DNA of 64,000 nucleotides. Source: an uncultured Agrobacterium sp. Its GTDB lineage: Bacteria; Pseudomonadota; Alphaproteobacteria; Rhizobiales; Rhizobiaceae. The position numbers and the translations under genes were made by a program. The stretch spans positions 1 through 64,000 of the forward strand of contig CAJYTK010000020.1 of the NCBI GenBank assembly GCA_913777615.1, read 5' to 3'. Positions 49,138 to 57,501 of this stretch are shown piece by piece (the first letter of the stretch is position 1; each line of letters opens with the position of its first letter). Under the pieces are notes generated by a model. That model ran no database searches. It had not been told where the DNA came from and was given only the letters and a program-made list of their open reading frames with translations.

Positions 49138-49645
49138 GCTCTTTCCCTTCCCGTATTTCGACCGGCGTCACCGCTCCGCACGCGTCGCAGAACCGCTCGA
49201 TCTGGTGTTCGATGGAAAGCGGACGCCGGCATTCGCGGCAGCCGATGTAACTCTGCTGAAACGCGGCGCGGCGCGCCTGCGTGGATGCTTCGATACGAAC
49301 GGAACTCATGCGCGCAAATCCTCCTTCAAGGGAAAGCCCCGCCTTCGCCCCGCCCCGATGCCTGAGAGCAGACGGCCCGGCAAAAGACGCTTCCGCCTTT
49401 CGCCTCAGCGCGTGCCGCTCACCAAAGACATCGGGGCGCAGGTCCAGACGAGGGACAAACCCATCCCCCGCCATTCGCAAAGCAGACACCGTCTCACCCG
49501 CAACCGCTTGCGTCGCGCAGACGTGCCCGGCGTCGGGCAGCGGCGGCAAAAGCAACGGCTTGTCACAGCTGCTTGCCGCAGCAAGCCCGGCTTGAAAGCC
49601 ACCTGCCTCGGCGGCATGGTTGATGTGATGACGAAATCTGTTCAT
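49130..49645 (-). CDS. First early gene: protein ending in a zinc ribbon
   Basis: A 171-residue frame starting exactly at the predicted transcription start (leaderless). The C-terminal 59 residues carry CRECRRP and CDACGAV, two CxxC pairs of a zinc ribbon. An internal ATG at 49309 (MSSVRIEAS) has the strong site GAAGGAGG, so a shorter 59-residue product is equally or more likely; the upstream part (Gly/Ala/Arg-rich) resembles no family. Both products would share the stop. It opens the leftward early operon controlled by the repressor. Confidence 0.55.
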   Translation of the reverse strand: MNRFRHHINHAAEAGGFQAGLAAASSCDKPLLLPPLPDAGHVCATQAVAGETVSALRMAGDGFVPRLDLRPDVFGERHALRRKAEASFAGPSALRHRGGAKAGLSLEGGFARMSSVRIEASTQARRAAFQQSYIGCRECRRPLSIEHQIERFCDACGAVTPVEIREGKEHD

Positions 49646-49693
49646 ACAAGAAAACTAGTAAAAATCCAGGCGCCCGTCAACTAGTTTCCTTGT
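49646..49693 (-). promoter_or_regulatory. Leftward early promoter with two repressor operators
   Basis: On the minus strand TTGACG (49675-49680), 17 bases, TAGTTT (49652-49657). Operators: ACTAGTTTTCTTGT (complement of 49646-49659) covers the -10 box, and ACTAGTTTCCTTGT (49680-49693, plus strand) touches the -35 box in opposite orientation. The predicted start falls on the ATG at 49645. Confidence 0.7.
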
Positions 49694-49729
49694 GTGCTTT
49701 TCCACAAGCGTTCTGGTAATAACTAAGCC

Positions 49730-50329
49730 ATGGGAATTATTGGCGAAAATCTGAAGTCGATCAGGAAGATCAAAAATCTTTCGCAGGCGAAAGTTGCGGA
49801 ACTGTCTGGCGTCAGCCAGCAGCTCATCTCGCAGCTCGAGACCGGCTTGACCGAAAAGACCACGGAGCTTCCCGCTCTCGCCCAGGCGCTCGGTGTCGGC
49901 GTCCATGAGCTCGACCCATCCTACACGCCGGATGCGGAGGGCATTCCCACGTTAAGCGTGCCCTATCTCGCCTGGGTCAGCGCCGGCGCCATGATCCGCG
50001 ATGACATTGCCGATGAAGCGCTTGGCCTCATCCGCGTGGCGGATTTGCCGGCCTCCGGAGACTGGATCGCCTTGAAAGTCATAGGAGATTCCATGGATCG
50101 GATCTCTCCGCCCGATTCCGTCATCTTCGTCGATCGCAGCGACCGCAACCTCGTACCCAATGGCTGCTATGTCATTTCAGACGTGGAAGGCAACGCCACA
50201 TATAAGCGCTACCGCTCAGGCCCCATGCGCTTCGAGCCGGTTTCGACCAACCCGCAGCATGAGCCGATCTTCCCGGACAACGATCCCATCATTGTCGGTC
50301 GCGTCCGCCGCTCGATCATCAACATGTAA
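49730..50329 (+). CDS. CI-like prophage repressor (XRE helix-turn-helix + S24/LexA peptidase)
   Basis: A 199-residue repressor that should keep the prophage silent. Helix-turn-helix: IRKIKNLSQAKVAELSGVSQQLISQLETG (11-39). Linker, then a LexA-like domain: cleavage site Ala85-Gly86 in WVSAGAM, Ser121 in VIGDSMDRI and Lys159 in ATYKRYR. The complete catalytic dyad and cleavage site mean it can cut itself when RecA is activated, so the prophage is predicted to be SOS-inducible. Divergent from the early operon; repeated ACTAGT operators flank it. No ribosome-binding site is seen before ATG, so translation may start leaderless as well. Confidence 0.93.
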   Translation: MGIIGENLKSIRKIKNLSQAKVAELSGVSQQLISQLETGLTEKTTELPALAQALGVGVHELDPSYTPDAEGIPTLSVPYLAWVSAGAMIRDDIADEALGLIRVADLPASGDWIALKVIGDSMDRISPPDSVIFVDRSDRNLVPNGCYVISDVEGNATYKRYRSGPMRFEPVSTNPQHEPIFPDNDPIIVGRVRRSIINM

Positions 50330-50436
50330 ACCATTTGGGAGGACTGCCCTCCCGATCCTGGACCACCCCCGCCTGACGGCGGCTACCACGCAAGGCCCTG
50401 CGTTCCCAACGCGATTCTCTCTTTGTTCTCATATCT

Positions 50437-50476
50437 ACTAGTTTTCTTGTTGACATAGCTACTAGTATTATAGTAG
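50437..50476 (+). promoter_or_regulatory. Rightward operator/promoter region
   Basis: ACTAGTTTTCTTGT (50437-50450) is identical to the operator before the early operon and runs into TTGACA (50450-50455). A second palindrome CTACTA-GTATTA-TAGTAG follows (50459-50476). A matching -10 box is not clear. It should drive the next plus-strand frame under repressor control. Confidence 0.6.
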
Positions 50477-50563
50477 ACGTTGCTCGCTCATCAGGGGGTA
50501 AGACGACTCGGGGATCGAGCAGTGAATTCTCCAGCGAGACAGCGATGACGAGGAGGTTCTCCC

Positions 50564-50932
50564 ATGACCGCACCTGGCTACATCATCGGAAAAGACGAGA
50601 TGCTGCTCATTGCCACCCGCTGGCGCGATGGCGATACGGTTCTTCTGGAAATGCCCGTGCGCCTTTAAAAGGCGCAAGAAATCCAGGCCCTCATCGATGA
50701 AACAACCTCCGAAAACTGCACGGTAATTGGCGTCGATCTTTACGACTTCAAGGCCAAGAAGGGCATGTCCATCGCCGAGGATTTCGATCTCCGCTCCTTC
50801 ACCGAGCGGGAGGAAGACGGCAGGGAAGAAGAGGCACGCGACGAGATCGCTCGACACCGCCGCCTGCGCCACGGCACCGGCCTCTACAACACGCTGAACC
50901 ATGTGCAGCAGGACATCCAGTCGCGGGCGTGA
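50564..50932 (+). pseudogene. Phage early gene interrupted by an in-frame TAA
   Basis: After AGGAGG, ATG 50564 opens a frame of 34 codons ending in PVRL and TAA at 50666-50668. The same frame then continues KAQEIQALIDETTSENCTV to TGA at 50930-50932 with normal composition (an acidic helix rich in Glu/Arg). A GAA to TAA change would restore LEKAQEIQ, so this is one gene broken by a nonsense mutation, or one read through. Product unknown; last phage gene on the right. Confidence 0.65.
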
Positions 50933-50999
50933 TCAGGACGCCCCAACCACTGAACGACATCGCCAACACACGCAGCCAAGCACATCGAAGGCAAAACCC

Positions 51000-51383
51000 T
51001 CACCCCTTCACCGGCCTCGGGTTGCCCGCCTCGTCCACCGCCACCATGATGAAGATCGCTTCCGTCACCTTGTCGCGGGATTGCTGCGAGTGGCGGCGCG
51101 TCCAGGCCTCGATCTTCAGCGTGATCGATGTGCGGCCGATCTTTTCGATACGGGTGTAGACGCACAGCGTATCGCCGATCTTGACCGGCTTCTTGAAGAT
51201 GATCTCGTTGACGGCAACGGTCACGGTGCGCCCGCCTGCAGCGTCATTGGCGCGAACGAATGCGGCAAGGTCCATCTGCGACATCACCCAGCCGCCAAAA
51301 ATATCCCCTGCGGGATTGGCGTCGGCCGGCATGGCAAGCGTCCGCAGTGTCAGTTCCATATCGGTAGGGGGTTGGGTATCCAT
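51000..51383 (-). CDS. Acyl-CoA thioesterase (hotdog fold, YciA type)
   Basis: A 127-residue enzyme hydrolysing acyl-CoA esters. Family marks: MELTLRTLAMPADANPAGDIFGGWVMSQMDLAA at the start with the catalytic Asp in NPAGDIFGGW, VNEIIFKKPVKIGDTLCVYTRIEKIGRTSI in the middle. ATG 51383 has AGAGG at a proper distance; the open frame beyond is not family-like. It converges with the right prophage end and was probably the original neighbour of dedA. Confidence 0.9.
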   Translation of the reverse strand: MDTQPPTDMELTLRTLAMPADANPAGDIFGGWVMSQMDLAAFVRANDAAGGRTVTVAVNEIIFKKPVKIGDTLCVYTRIEKIGRTSITLKIEAWTRRHSQQSRDKVTEAIFIMVAVDEAGNPRPVKG

Positions 51384-51725
51384 GAGCTTAAACCTCTTGA
51401 TCGCGCACCTCCCAGTGCCGCGATACCCTATTCGCCCGCCCCCCGAAAAGAGCCATTTCGTCGTGGCTGGTTTTCGTTTCCGGCATGCCGGCCTTGGCAC
51501 GCCTCAACAACACCGCATGTTGAAATCGATCCGCGCCAATAACAAGCCTCGTGTGCGGATGTTGCTATGCGCACATCGAAATAGAGCCGCATGTCACATT
51601 CCGCCGAATCGCATTAATACTGGGGCGCACAAGTTTCGGTAACGCTTCATTAACTATAGTGGGTCAATCTCTTAATGAATTAGCGTGTGTTCACATACTT
51701 CCAGATGCAGGGCGGGGCTCTAAAA
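51384..51725. other. Intergenic region with cell-cycle-like motifs
   Basis: No gene supported. A GANTC methylation site (GAATC near 51606) and GGTAACGCTTCATTAACTATA-like sequence at 51638-51658 (TTAACTATAG resembling a CtrA half-site motif) stand before the small membrane-protein gene. Confidence 0.4.
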
Positions 51726-51932
51726 ATGGCATATGACTGGAGTGGGAATGACATCAAGCAAAGGCATTATGACCGCGTGATCGTGGCTGCCTTGCTTACC
51801 CTTGTATCGATTGCGGTCACGGCACCTTTCATGCTGCATTTCGAAACCGACATGACGGCGAAAGCGCAGGCCGAAAACCGCGCGCCGATCATCATCGAAG
51901 AGGCCCGGACTATTCGCCTCGCGCGGTCTTGA
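51726..51932 (+). CDS. Small single-span membrane protein
   Basis: A 68-residue protein MAYDWSGNDIKQRHYDRVIVAALLTLVSIAVTAPFMLH with one transmembrane segment (about 17-38) and a short charged tail. ATG 51726 is the most convincing start although its ribosome-binding site is weak; ATG 51705 would add seven residues. Promoter motifs resembling CtrA sites lie upstream. No family is recognised. Confidence 0.5.
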   Translation: MAYDWSGNDIKQRHYDRVIVAALLTLVSIAVTAPFMLHFETDMTAKAQAENRAPIIIEEARTIRLARS

Positions 51933-51995
51933 CGCGAGTATTGACAGCAAGAAAGCGCTCAGACAGCGGGTTCGGACAATAGATCGAGCCCGTCT

Positions 51996-53813
51996 TTACA
52001 GCTGCTGCTCCAGATCCAGATGGAGCGTTCGCGGCGACATCGTTTCCATAAAGGCTTCCGATCGCCCGATATAGACGACCGCCGTGTCGCGCATGCCATT
52101 CAGAACCGCCACCAACCGGTCGATCGTGTGCTTCTCCAAACCTTCCAGAAGATCGTCGATGAACAGCCAGCGCGGCTTCAACAGCAATGCATTGGCCACC
52201 CGGATACAGGCTTGCTCGTCGGAATCGAACTTCTGGTCCCAGCGGATCGCGTCGTTCATCTTCGGAATGATGTGGCCAAGGCCACAGGCTTCCATGGCGG
52301 CCAGAAACTCGTCTTCCTTGAACTTCTGCGGCGCACGCGGATAGGACAGGATCTCGCGCAAGGGTGCCGCCGGCATGTAGCCGTGCTGGGCAATGAACAG
52401 TATCTCTTCGCGCGGCGGTACGGTGATCTTGCCGCGCCCCCAGGGCCATAGCCCGGCAATCGCGGCAAAGAATAGCCGCCGGTTCACGCCCTGGTCGCCA
52501 TTGATCATCACCCGGTCGCCAACCGCAATTTCCACCGGGTCTTCGCGCAGGCGGAAGGTGCGCCGTCCATCCTGCCCTCCGGCATCGGGAATGATCTCGA
52601 TGGCCGAAAGCCGCACGATATCGGTGGCCACGCGCTCCACCTCGATGGCATTGCCATGGCGCTCCACACTGTCCATCTGGATCAGCGCGTGACGGAAGAT
52701 CGAAACGCGCTGCAGCGTCGCCTTCCAGCTGGCGATCGGGCCGAAATTGTCGATATACCAGCGCAGCGCCACATTCACCTGGTTGAAGGCGCCCACCGCC
52801 ATCATCAGCCCACCGAAGGTCAGGTTGCCGGAAAAATAGACAGGCGCGGCAATCAGGATCGGCGCGACGATGGCAAGCCAGCCATAACCGGCAGACACCC
52901 AGGTCAGATGCGTCAGCGCCATGGCAAGCCCACGGATCACGCCCAGCACCGCGTCGATATCGCCGCGAATGCGGTGGCGCTCGTTCTTTTCACCGCGCGA
53001 GAGCGTGATGGCGGTGAGGTTTTCGCTGGCGCGCATCAAGGAGAAGCGAAGCTCGGCTTCCTTCGAGTAGCGCTCGGCATTCAGTGGCACCAGCCGGTAG
53101 CCGACAAGGTTGGAAAGCAGCGAGGCAGAGCCCGCATAAAGCAGCGCCGCCCAGACCATATAGCCCGGTATCGCCACCATCTTTCCGCCGATTTCCAGGG
53201 CAAAGCCAGCGGAAAGCCCCCAGAGAACGCCAATGAAGCTGACGAGGATGATGGTGGCGTTGACGAGACCGATGGCAAGTGCCGTGCTGCTTTCGGCCAG
53301 GTTGCGCACATCGTCATGCAGGCGCTGGTCTGGGTTGATGGCAATGGTGCCGAAGCTTGCAAGCTTGGCGGCGCGGCCGGGCTTCAGCCACTGATCCACC
53401 ATGTCTTTCGCCAGGCCCTCGCGCATGTTCAGCGCTGTCATCTGGTTCAGCCAGGTCTGGAACACGTTGAGCAGCAGCAGGCAACCGGCAATGATGGCGA
53501 ACACTTCGAGTTGGTGGATGAAGGCGTTGATATCGCGCCGCTCCAGCGCGTTGTAGAAGGGCGCATTCCACTCGTTCAGCTTCACCTGCCCATAGGCCGT
53601 CACGAGGATGATGGTCAGCAATCCGCAGGCCAGCAGGATAAGCCGTCCGCGCACGGGAGAGCCCCAGAACGCATTGCCCATCATGCGCAATTGCGAGCGG
53701 AAATTGAGATCGAAAAGCGCATAAGCGGCTTTCTCTTCCGGAGAATTTCCCTGCACTGTCAATGGACCGCCACTTTCTGAAATCGTCGAATCACAACAGC
53801 TTACAGCAATCAA
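51996..53813 (-). CDS. BacA/SbmA-type ABC transporter with degenerate ATPase domain
   Basis: A 605-residue fusion: residues about 50-350 form the ABC_membrane_2 (SbmA/BacA/YddA) transmembrane domain with six helices (QVKLNEWNAPFYNALERRDINAF, QTWLNQMTALNMREGLAKDMVDQWL; NPDQRLHDDVRNLAE is the typical loop). Residues 395-605 occupy the nucleotide-binding domain, but its motifs are altered: the Walker A place reads NGDQGVNRR (438-446) without the lysine; the signature place reads DSDEQ (530-534); the Walker B place FIDD (551-554) lacks the catalytic Glu. Start TTG 53813 is chosen because GAGAGG precedes it; TTG 53762 is possible. Peptide uptake is a family role; here ATP use is doubtful. Confidence 0.85.
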   Translation of the reverse strand: MIAVSCCDSTISESGGPLTVQGNSPEEKAAYALFDLNFRSQLRMMGNAFWGSPVRGRLILLACGLLTIILVTAYGQVKLNEWNAPFYNALERRDINAFIHQLEVFAIIAGCLLLLNVFQTWLNQMTALNMREGLAKDMVDQWLKPGRAAKLASFGTIAINPDQRLHDDVRNLAESSTALAIGLVNATIILVSFIGVLWGLSAGFALEIGGKMVAIPGYMVWAALLYAGSASLLSNLVGYRLVPLNAERYSKEAELRFSLMRASENLTAITLSRGEKNERHRIRGDIDAVLGVIRGLAMALTHLTWVSAGYGWLAIVAPILIAAPVYFSGNLTFGGLMMAVGAFNQVNVALRWYIDNFGPIASWKATLQRVSIFRHALIQMDSVERHGNAIEVERVATDIVRLSAIEIIPDAGGQDGRRTFRLREDPVEIAVGDRVMINGDQGVNRRLFFAAIAGLWPWGRGKITVPPREEILFIAQHGYMPAAPLREILSYPRAPQKFKEDEFLAAMEACGLGHIIPKMNDAIRWDQKFDSDEQACIRVANALLLKPRWLFIDDLLEGLEKHTIDRLVAVLNGMRDTAVVYIGRSEAFMETMSPRTLHLDLEQQL

Positions 53814-54004
53814 CTGTCGACCTCTCGGATGACAGCAATATCACTCCGCCCGCCCTTGTCCACACAACCCCGAAGTGTTGCCTGAAATACCGCCGCATCG
53901 AATGCGCTACCGGGTCGAAATGTTCCTTGCATTATTTGCGTGCATTGCACAAAGTCGATGCAACAGAGGGGGCGGAACAATCCGCAAATGCCGGTAAATA
54001 AAGG

Positions 54005-54175
54005 CGAAGGGCGAGAACGCGATGATAGTTTTGAAATGGCGTGAGACGATCTGGATGTGGGACTGGGCGAAACACGCAGACGATACGGTCAGTATCGCCG
54101 AGGCTTTTTAACGAAGTCACCCGCCAAACCGGCCACGCCATTTCAGTATCATAATCGGGACCTCGCCCTCATGTC
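54005..54175. repeat. Inverted repeat around the 5' end of the transglutaminase operon
   Basis: Arms of about 40 bases (54005-54043 and 54134-54175) are imperfect inverse copies, with a perfect core TGAAATGGCGTG / CACGCCATTTCA and further matches ATGATA and GGGCGAG. The right arm includes the ATG at 54171. About 90 bases lie between, including CGATAC/GTATCG. The remaining spacer (53814-54004) to the divergent ABC gene shows no gene. Confidence 0.65.
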
Positions 54176-57100
54176 GATCAAGGCCAGCATTTATCACCTG
54201 ACGCATTACAAATACGACCGGCCGGTTCGGCTGGGACCGCAGATCATCCGGCTGAAGCCCGCGCCGCATTCGCGCACCAAGGTCATCAGCCACTCGCTGA
54301 AGGTCACGCCCTCCAATCATTTCGTCAATCTGCAGCAGGATCCTTACGGCAACTTCCAGGCTCGGTTCGTCTTCCCCGATCCGGTCACCGAGTTCAAGAT
54401 CGAGGTCGATCTCGTCGCGGATATGACGGTCTACAATCCTTTCGATTTCTTCGTCGAGGAAAGCGCCACCAAATGGCCCTTCGATTATCCCGAGACGTTG
54501 AAGGACGACCTATCGATCTACCGCAAGCCGGAAGAGACAGGCCCGTTGTTCGATGCGCTGATGGCGACCATCGACAAGACCCCCGGCCAGACGACCGTCG
54601 ATATGGTCGTCGGCATCAATGCAAGGCTCCAGCAGGAGATCGGTTACGTCATCCGCATGGAGCCAGGCGTCCAGACACCGGAAGAAACACTTCTGTCTGG
54701 CAAGGGCTCTTGCCGCGATACCAGCTGGCTTCTGGTGCAGGTGCTGCGCCGCTTGGGTCTCGCCGCCCGCTTCGTGTCGGGCTATCTCATCCAGCTGGCA
54801 CCGGATCTGAAGGCGCTTGACGGACCATCGGGTACGGAAGTGGATTTCACCGATCTGCACGCATGGGCGGAAGTTTATCTGCCGGGTGCTGGCTGGGTCG
54901 GGCTTGATCCGACGTCCGGGCTTCTCACCGGCGAAAGCCATATTCCGCTGTCGGCCACCCCCCATTATCGCAATGCCGCTCCCATATCCGGCGGCTATTT
55001 CGGTGAGGCCAATACCGCATTCGACTTTGACATGAAGGTCACGCGGGTGGCCGAACATCCGCGCATCACCAAGCCGTTTTCGGATGAAAGCTGGGAAGAA
55101 CTGAACGCGCTGGGCGAGACCGTGGACCGGGTGCTGACCGCGCAGGACGTGCGCCTTACCATGGGCGGCGAGCCGACCTTCGTCTCCATCGACGATTTTG
55201 AATCGGAAGAATGGAACACCGGCGCCGTCGGCCCCACCAAACGGCAAAAGGCGGATATTCTGATCCGCAAGCTGCGCGAGCGCTTTGCCCCCAATGGCTT
55301 CCTGCATTACGGCCAGGGCAAGTGGTATCCGGGCGAAAGCCTGCCGCGCTGGACCTTTTCGCTCTATTGGCGCAAAGACGGCAACCCCGTCTGGCGCAAT
55401 GCCGATCTCGTGGCTGAGGAGGGCAAGGATACCGGCGTCAGCGCCGTCGATGCCGAACGGCTCCTCACCTCGATTGCCGGCCATCTGGGAATCGAGCCCG
55501 ATCTGGTGCTTCCGGCCTATGAGGATCCGGCGGAATGGCTGATCAAGGAAGCCAATCTTCCCGACAATGTCGATCCGTCGAACTCCAAGCTCAAGGACCC
55601 GGAAGAGCGCAACCGTATCGCACGCGTCTTCGAACGCGGCCTGACGGAACCGACCGGCTATATTCTGCCCGTCCAGGCGTGGAACGCGCAAAGCTCCGGT
55701 CATCGGCGCTGGGTCAGCGAGCGGTGGAAGACACGCCGCGGCAAGATCTTCCTCGTACCTGGCGATAGCGCTGTCGGATACCGCCTGCCGCTTGGAACGC
55801 TCCCCTACGTCCCGCCATCGCAGTTCCCCTATATTCACGAGGCAGACCCTTCCATTCCACGCGGCCCGCTGCCCGATGCCGTGCCGCCTTCGGCGCGTAG
55901 CATGCCGGAAGCCTCCTTCCAGGCGGGCGATGCGCCAAACCTTGGCCGCAACGAACAGGTCATCAGCGATATAGCCGGAACGGTGCGCACCGCCCTTTCC
56001 GTCGAAGCCCGCGATGGACGCCTTTGCGTCTTCATGCCGCCGGTCGAGCGCATCGAGGATTATCTCGATCTCATCGCATCCGCCGAAGCCGCCGCCACCG
56101 ATCTCGGCCTGCCCGTCCATATCGAAGGCTATGCGCCACCGCATGACGAGCGCATGAATGTCATCCGCGTCGCCCCAGATCCGGGCGTCATCGAGGTCAA
56201 TATCCATCCGGCGGCAAGCTGGAAGGACTGCGTCGATATCACCACCGCCATTTACGAGGACGCACGCCAGTCGAGGCTCGGCGCCGACAAGTTCATGATC
56301 GACGGTCGCCACACCGGTACCGGCGGTGGCAACCATGTCGTTGTCGGCGGCGCAAACCCCAATGACAGCCCCTTCCTGCGCCGCCCTGATCTTTTGAAGA
56401 GCCTCGTGCTGCACTGGCAGCGCCACCCCTCGCTCTCCTATCTCTTCTCCGGCCTTTTCATCGGCCCTACCAGCCAGGCGCCGCGCATCGATGAGGCGCG
56501 CCACGACAGCATGTACGAGCTGGAAATCGCAATGGCGCAGGTCCCGGCTCCAGGTGAAGGCGTTCCCCCGCTCCCCTGGCTGGTCGACCGCCTGTTCCGC
56601 AATCTGCTCGTCGATGTCACCGGCAACACCCATCGCTCGGAAATCTGCATCGACAAGCTGTTTTCGCCGGATGGCCCGACGGGTCGTCTTGGGCTGGTCG
56701 AGTTCCGTGGCTTCGAAATGCCGCCGAATGCGCGCATGTCGCTGGCCCAGCAATTGCTGGTGCGCGCTCTGATTGCCCGTTTCTGGAAGAACCCAATCGG
56801 TGGCAGCTTCGTGCGCTGGGGCACCGCCCTTGCCGATCGCTTCATGCTGCCGCATTACGTCTGGAGCGATTTCCTCGACGTTCTGGCCGATCTTCGCGAA
56901 CACGGCTTCGACCTCAAACCCGAATGGTTTGCAGCACAGCTGGAATTCCGTTTCCCGTTTTTCGGCGAGGTGGAATATGAGGGCTCCAAGCTCGAACTGC
57001 GCCAGGCGCTGGAGCCATGGCATGTGATGGGCGAACAGGGTGCGATTGGCGGTACGGTCCGCTACGTGGATTCTTCCGTCGAGCGCCTTCAGGTGCGTCT

Positions 57101-57500
57101 CGAGACCGCCAATCCCGCTCGCTACACCGTGTCCTGCAATGGTCGCTCCGTGCCGCTGAAGCAGACGGAAACCTCAGGCGTCTCGGTCGCGGGCGTACGC
57201 TTCAAGGCGTGGCAGCCGGCGTCCGGACTGCATCCGGTGCTGCCGGTCAACTCGCCCTTAACATTCGACATTTATGATACGTGGTCGAACAGGTCGATTG
57301 GCGGCTGCATCTATCATGTTGCCCATCCGGGCGGGCGCAACTATGACACCTTTCCCGTCAATGGAAACGAGGCGGAAGCGCGTCGACTGGCGCGTTTCGA
57401 ACCGTGGGGACATACGGGCGGCCAGTATACGGTCTGGCCGGAAAGCGTGTCGCCGGAATTTCCGCTGACACTCGATCTGCGACGCCCGCAAGGAGTATAA
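54171..57500 (+). CDS. Transglutaminase-like protein with DUF2126 domain
   Basis: A 1109-residue protein. Residues 1-270 are a bacterial transglutaminase N-terminal and core domain with triad Cys181 ([12 protein letters not shown]), His230 ([11 protein letters not shown]) and Asp246 (VGLDPTSG). The rest, from about 300, is DUF2126, including [20 protein letters not shown] (about 370), [18 protein letters not shown] (about 700) and [15 protein letters not shown]-like [13 protein letters not shown]. Such proteins are the lead genes of operons with circularly permuted ATP-grasp enzymes and a second transglutaminase, proposed as a peptide-ligation or amidation system. ATG 54171 is used as the frame upstream runs into the inverted repeat. 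One base separates the next gene. Confidence 0.9.
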   Translation: MSIKASIYHLTHYKYDRPVRLGPQIIRLKPAPHSRTKVISHSLKVTPSNHFVNLQQDPYGNFQARFVFPDPVTEFKIEVDLVADMTVYNPFDFFVEESATKWPFDYPETLKDDLSIYRKPEETGPLFDALMATIDKTPGQTTVDMVVGINARLQQEIGYVIRMEPGVQTPEETLLSGKGSCRDTSWLLVQVLRRLGLAARFVSGYLIQLAPDLKALDGPSGTEVDFTDLHAWAEVYLPGAGWVGLDPTSGLLTGESHIPLSATPHYRNAAPISGGYFGEANTAFDFDMKVTRVAEHPRITKPFSDESWEELNALGETVDRVLTAQDVRLTMGGEPTFVSIDDFESEEWNTGAVGPTKRQKADILIRKLRERFAPNGFLHYGQGKWYPGESLPRWTFSLYWRKDGNPVWRNADLVAEEGKDTGVSAVDAERLLTSIAGHLGIEPDLVLPAYEDPAEWLIKEANLPDNVDPSNSKLKDPEERNRIARVFERGLTEPTGYILPVQAWNAQSSGHRRWVSERWKTRRGKIFLVPGDSAVGYRLPLGTLPYVPPSQFPYIHEADPSIPRGPLPDAVPPSARSMPEASFQAGDAPNLGRNEQVISDIAGTVRTALSVEARDGRLCVFMPPVERIEDYLDLIASAEAAATDLGLPVHIEGYAPPHDERMNVIRVAPDPGVIEVNIHPAASWKDCVDITTAIYEDARQSRLGADKFMIDGRHTGTGGGNHVVVGGANPNDSPFLRRPDLLKSLVLHWQRHPSLSYLFSGLFIGPTSQAPRIDEARHDSMYELEIAMAQVPAPGEGVPPLPWLVDRLFRNLLVDVTGNTHRSEICIDKLFSPDGPTGRLGLVEFRGFEMPPNARMSLAQQLLVRALIARFWKNPIGGSFVRWGTALADRFMLPHYVWSDFLDVLADLREHGFDLKPEWFAAQLEFRFPFFGEVEYEGSKLELRQALEPWHVMGEQGAIGGTVRYVDSSVERLQVRLETANPARYTVSCNGRSVPLKQTETSGVSVAGVRFKAWQPASGLHPVLPVNSPLTFDIYDTWSNRSIGGCIYHVAHPGGRNYDTFPVNGNEAEARRLARFEPWGHTGGQYTVWPESVSPEFPLTLDLRRPQGV

Positions 57501-57501
57501 G

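Larger units (their letters stand above)
15230..50940. mobile_element. Prophage: podovirus with BPP-1-like head and T7-like tail genes
   Basis: A 35.7-kb block holding packaging, head, tail, internal virion, lysis, replication-like and repressor genes, placed between the convergent dedA and thioesterase genes. The capsid, Bbp16-type cement, portal and small post-portal proteins resemble Bordetella phage BPP-1; tail tubular proteins A and B and the internal proteins resemble T7. All structural genes are on the minus strand in the order TerS to lysis. Limits are set by gene content, not by attachment repeats, none of which was found. No integrase, recombinase or transposase gene was seen in it. 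Confidence 0.9.

Noticed and set aside
15196-50597. 11-base direct repeat TCGGAAAAGAC at 15196-15206 and 50587-50597 as attachment site
   Set aside because: Both copies lie inside coding sequence (end of dedA and the interrupted early gene), and a match of this length is expected by chance over such distances.
54510-57023. Minus-strand frame of 837 codons opposite the DUF2126 gene
   Set aside because: It is the antisense shadow of a high-GC gene with clear transglutaminase motifs; its translation has no family features. The same holds for long antisense frames at 58729-59904, 62275-63915, 36851-37909 and 39344-40795.
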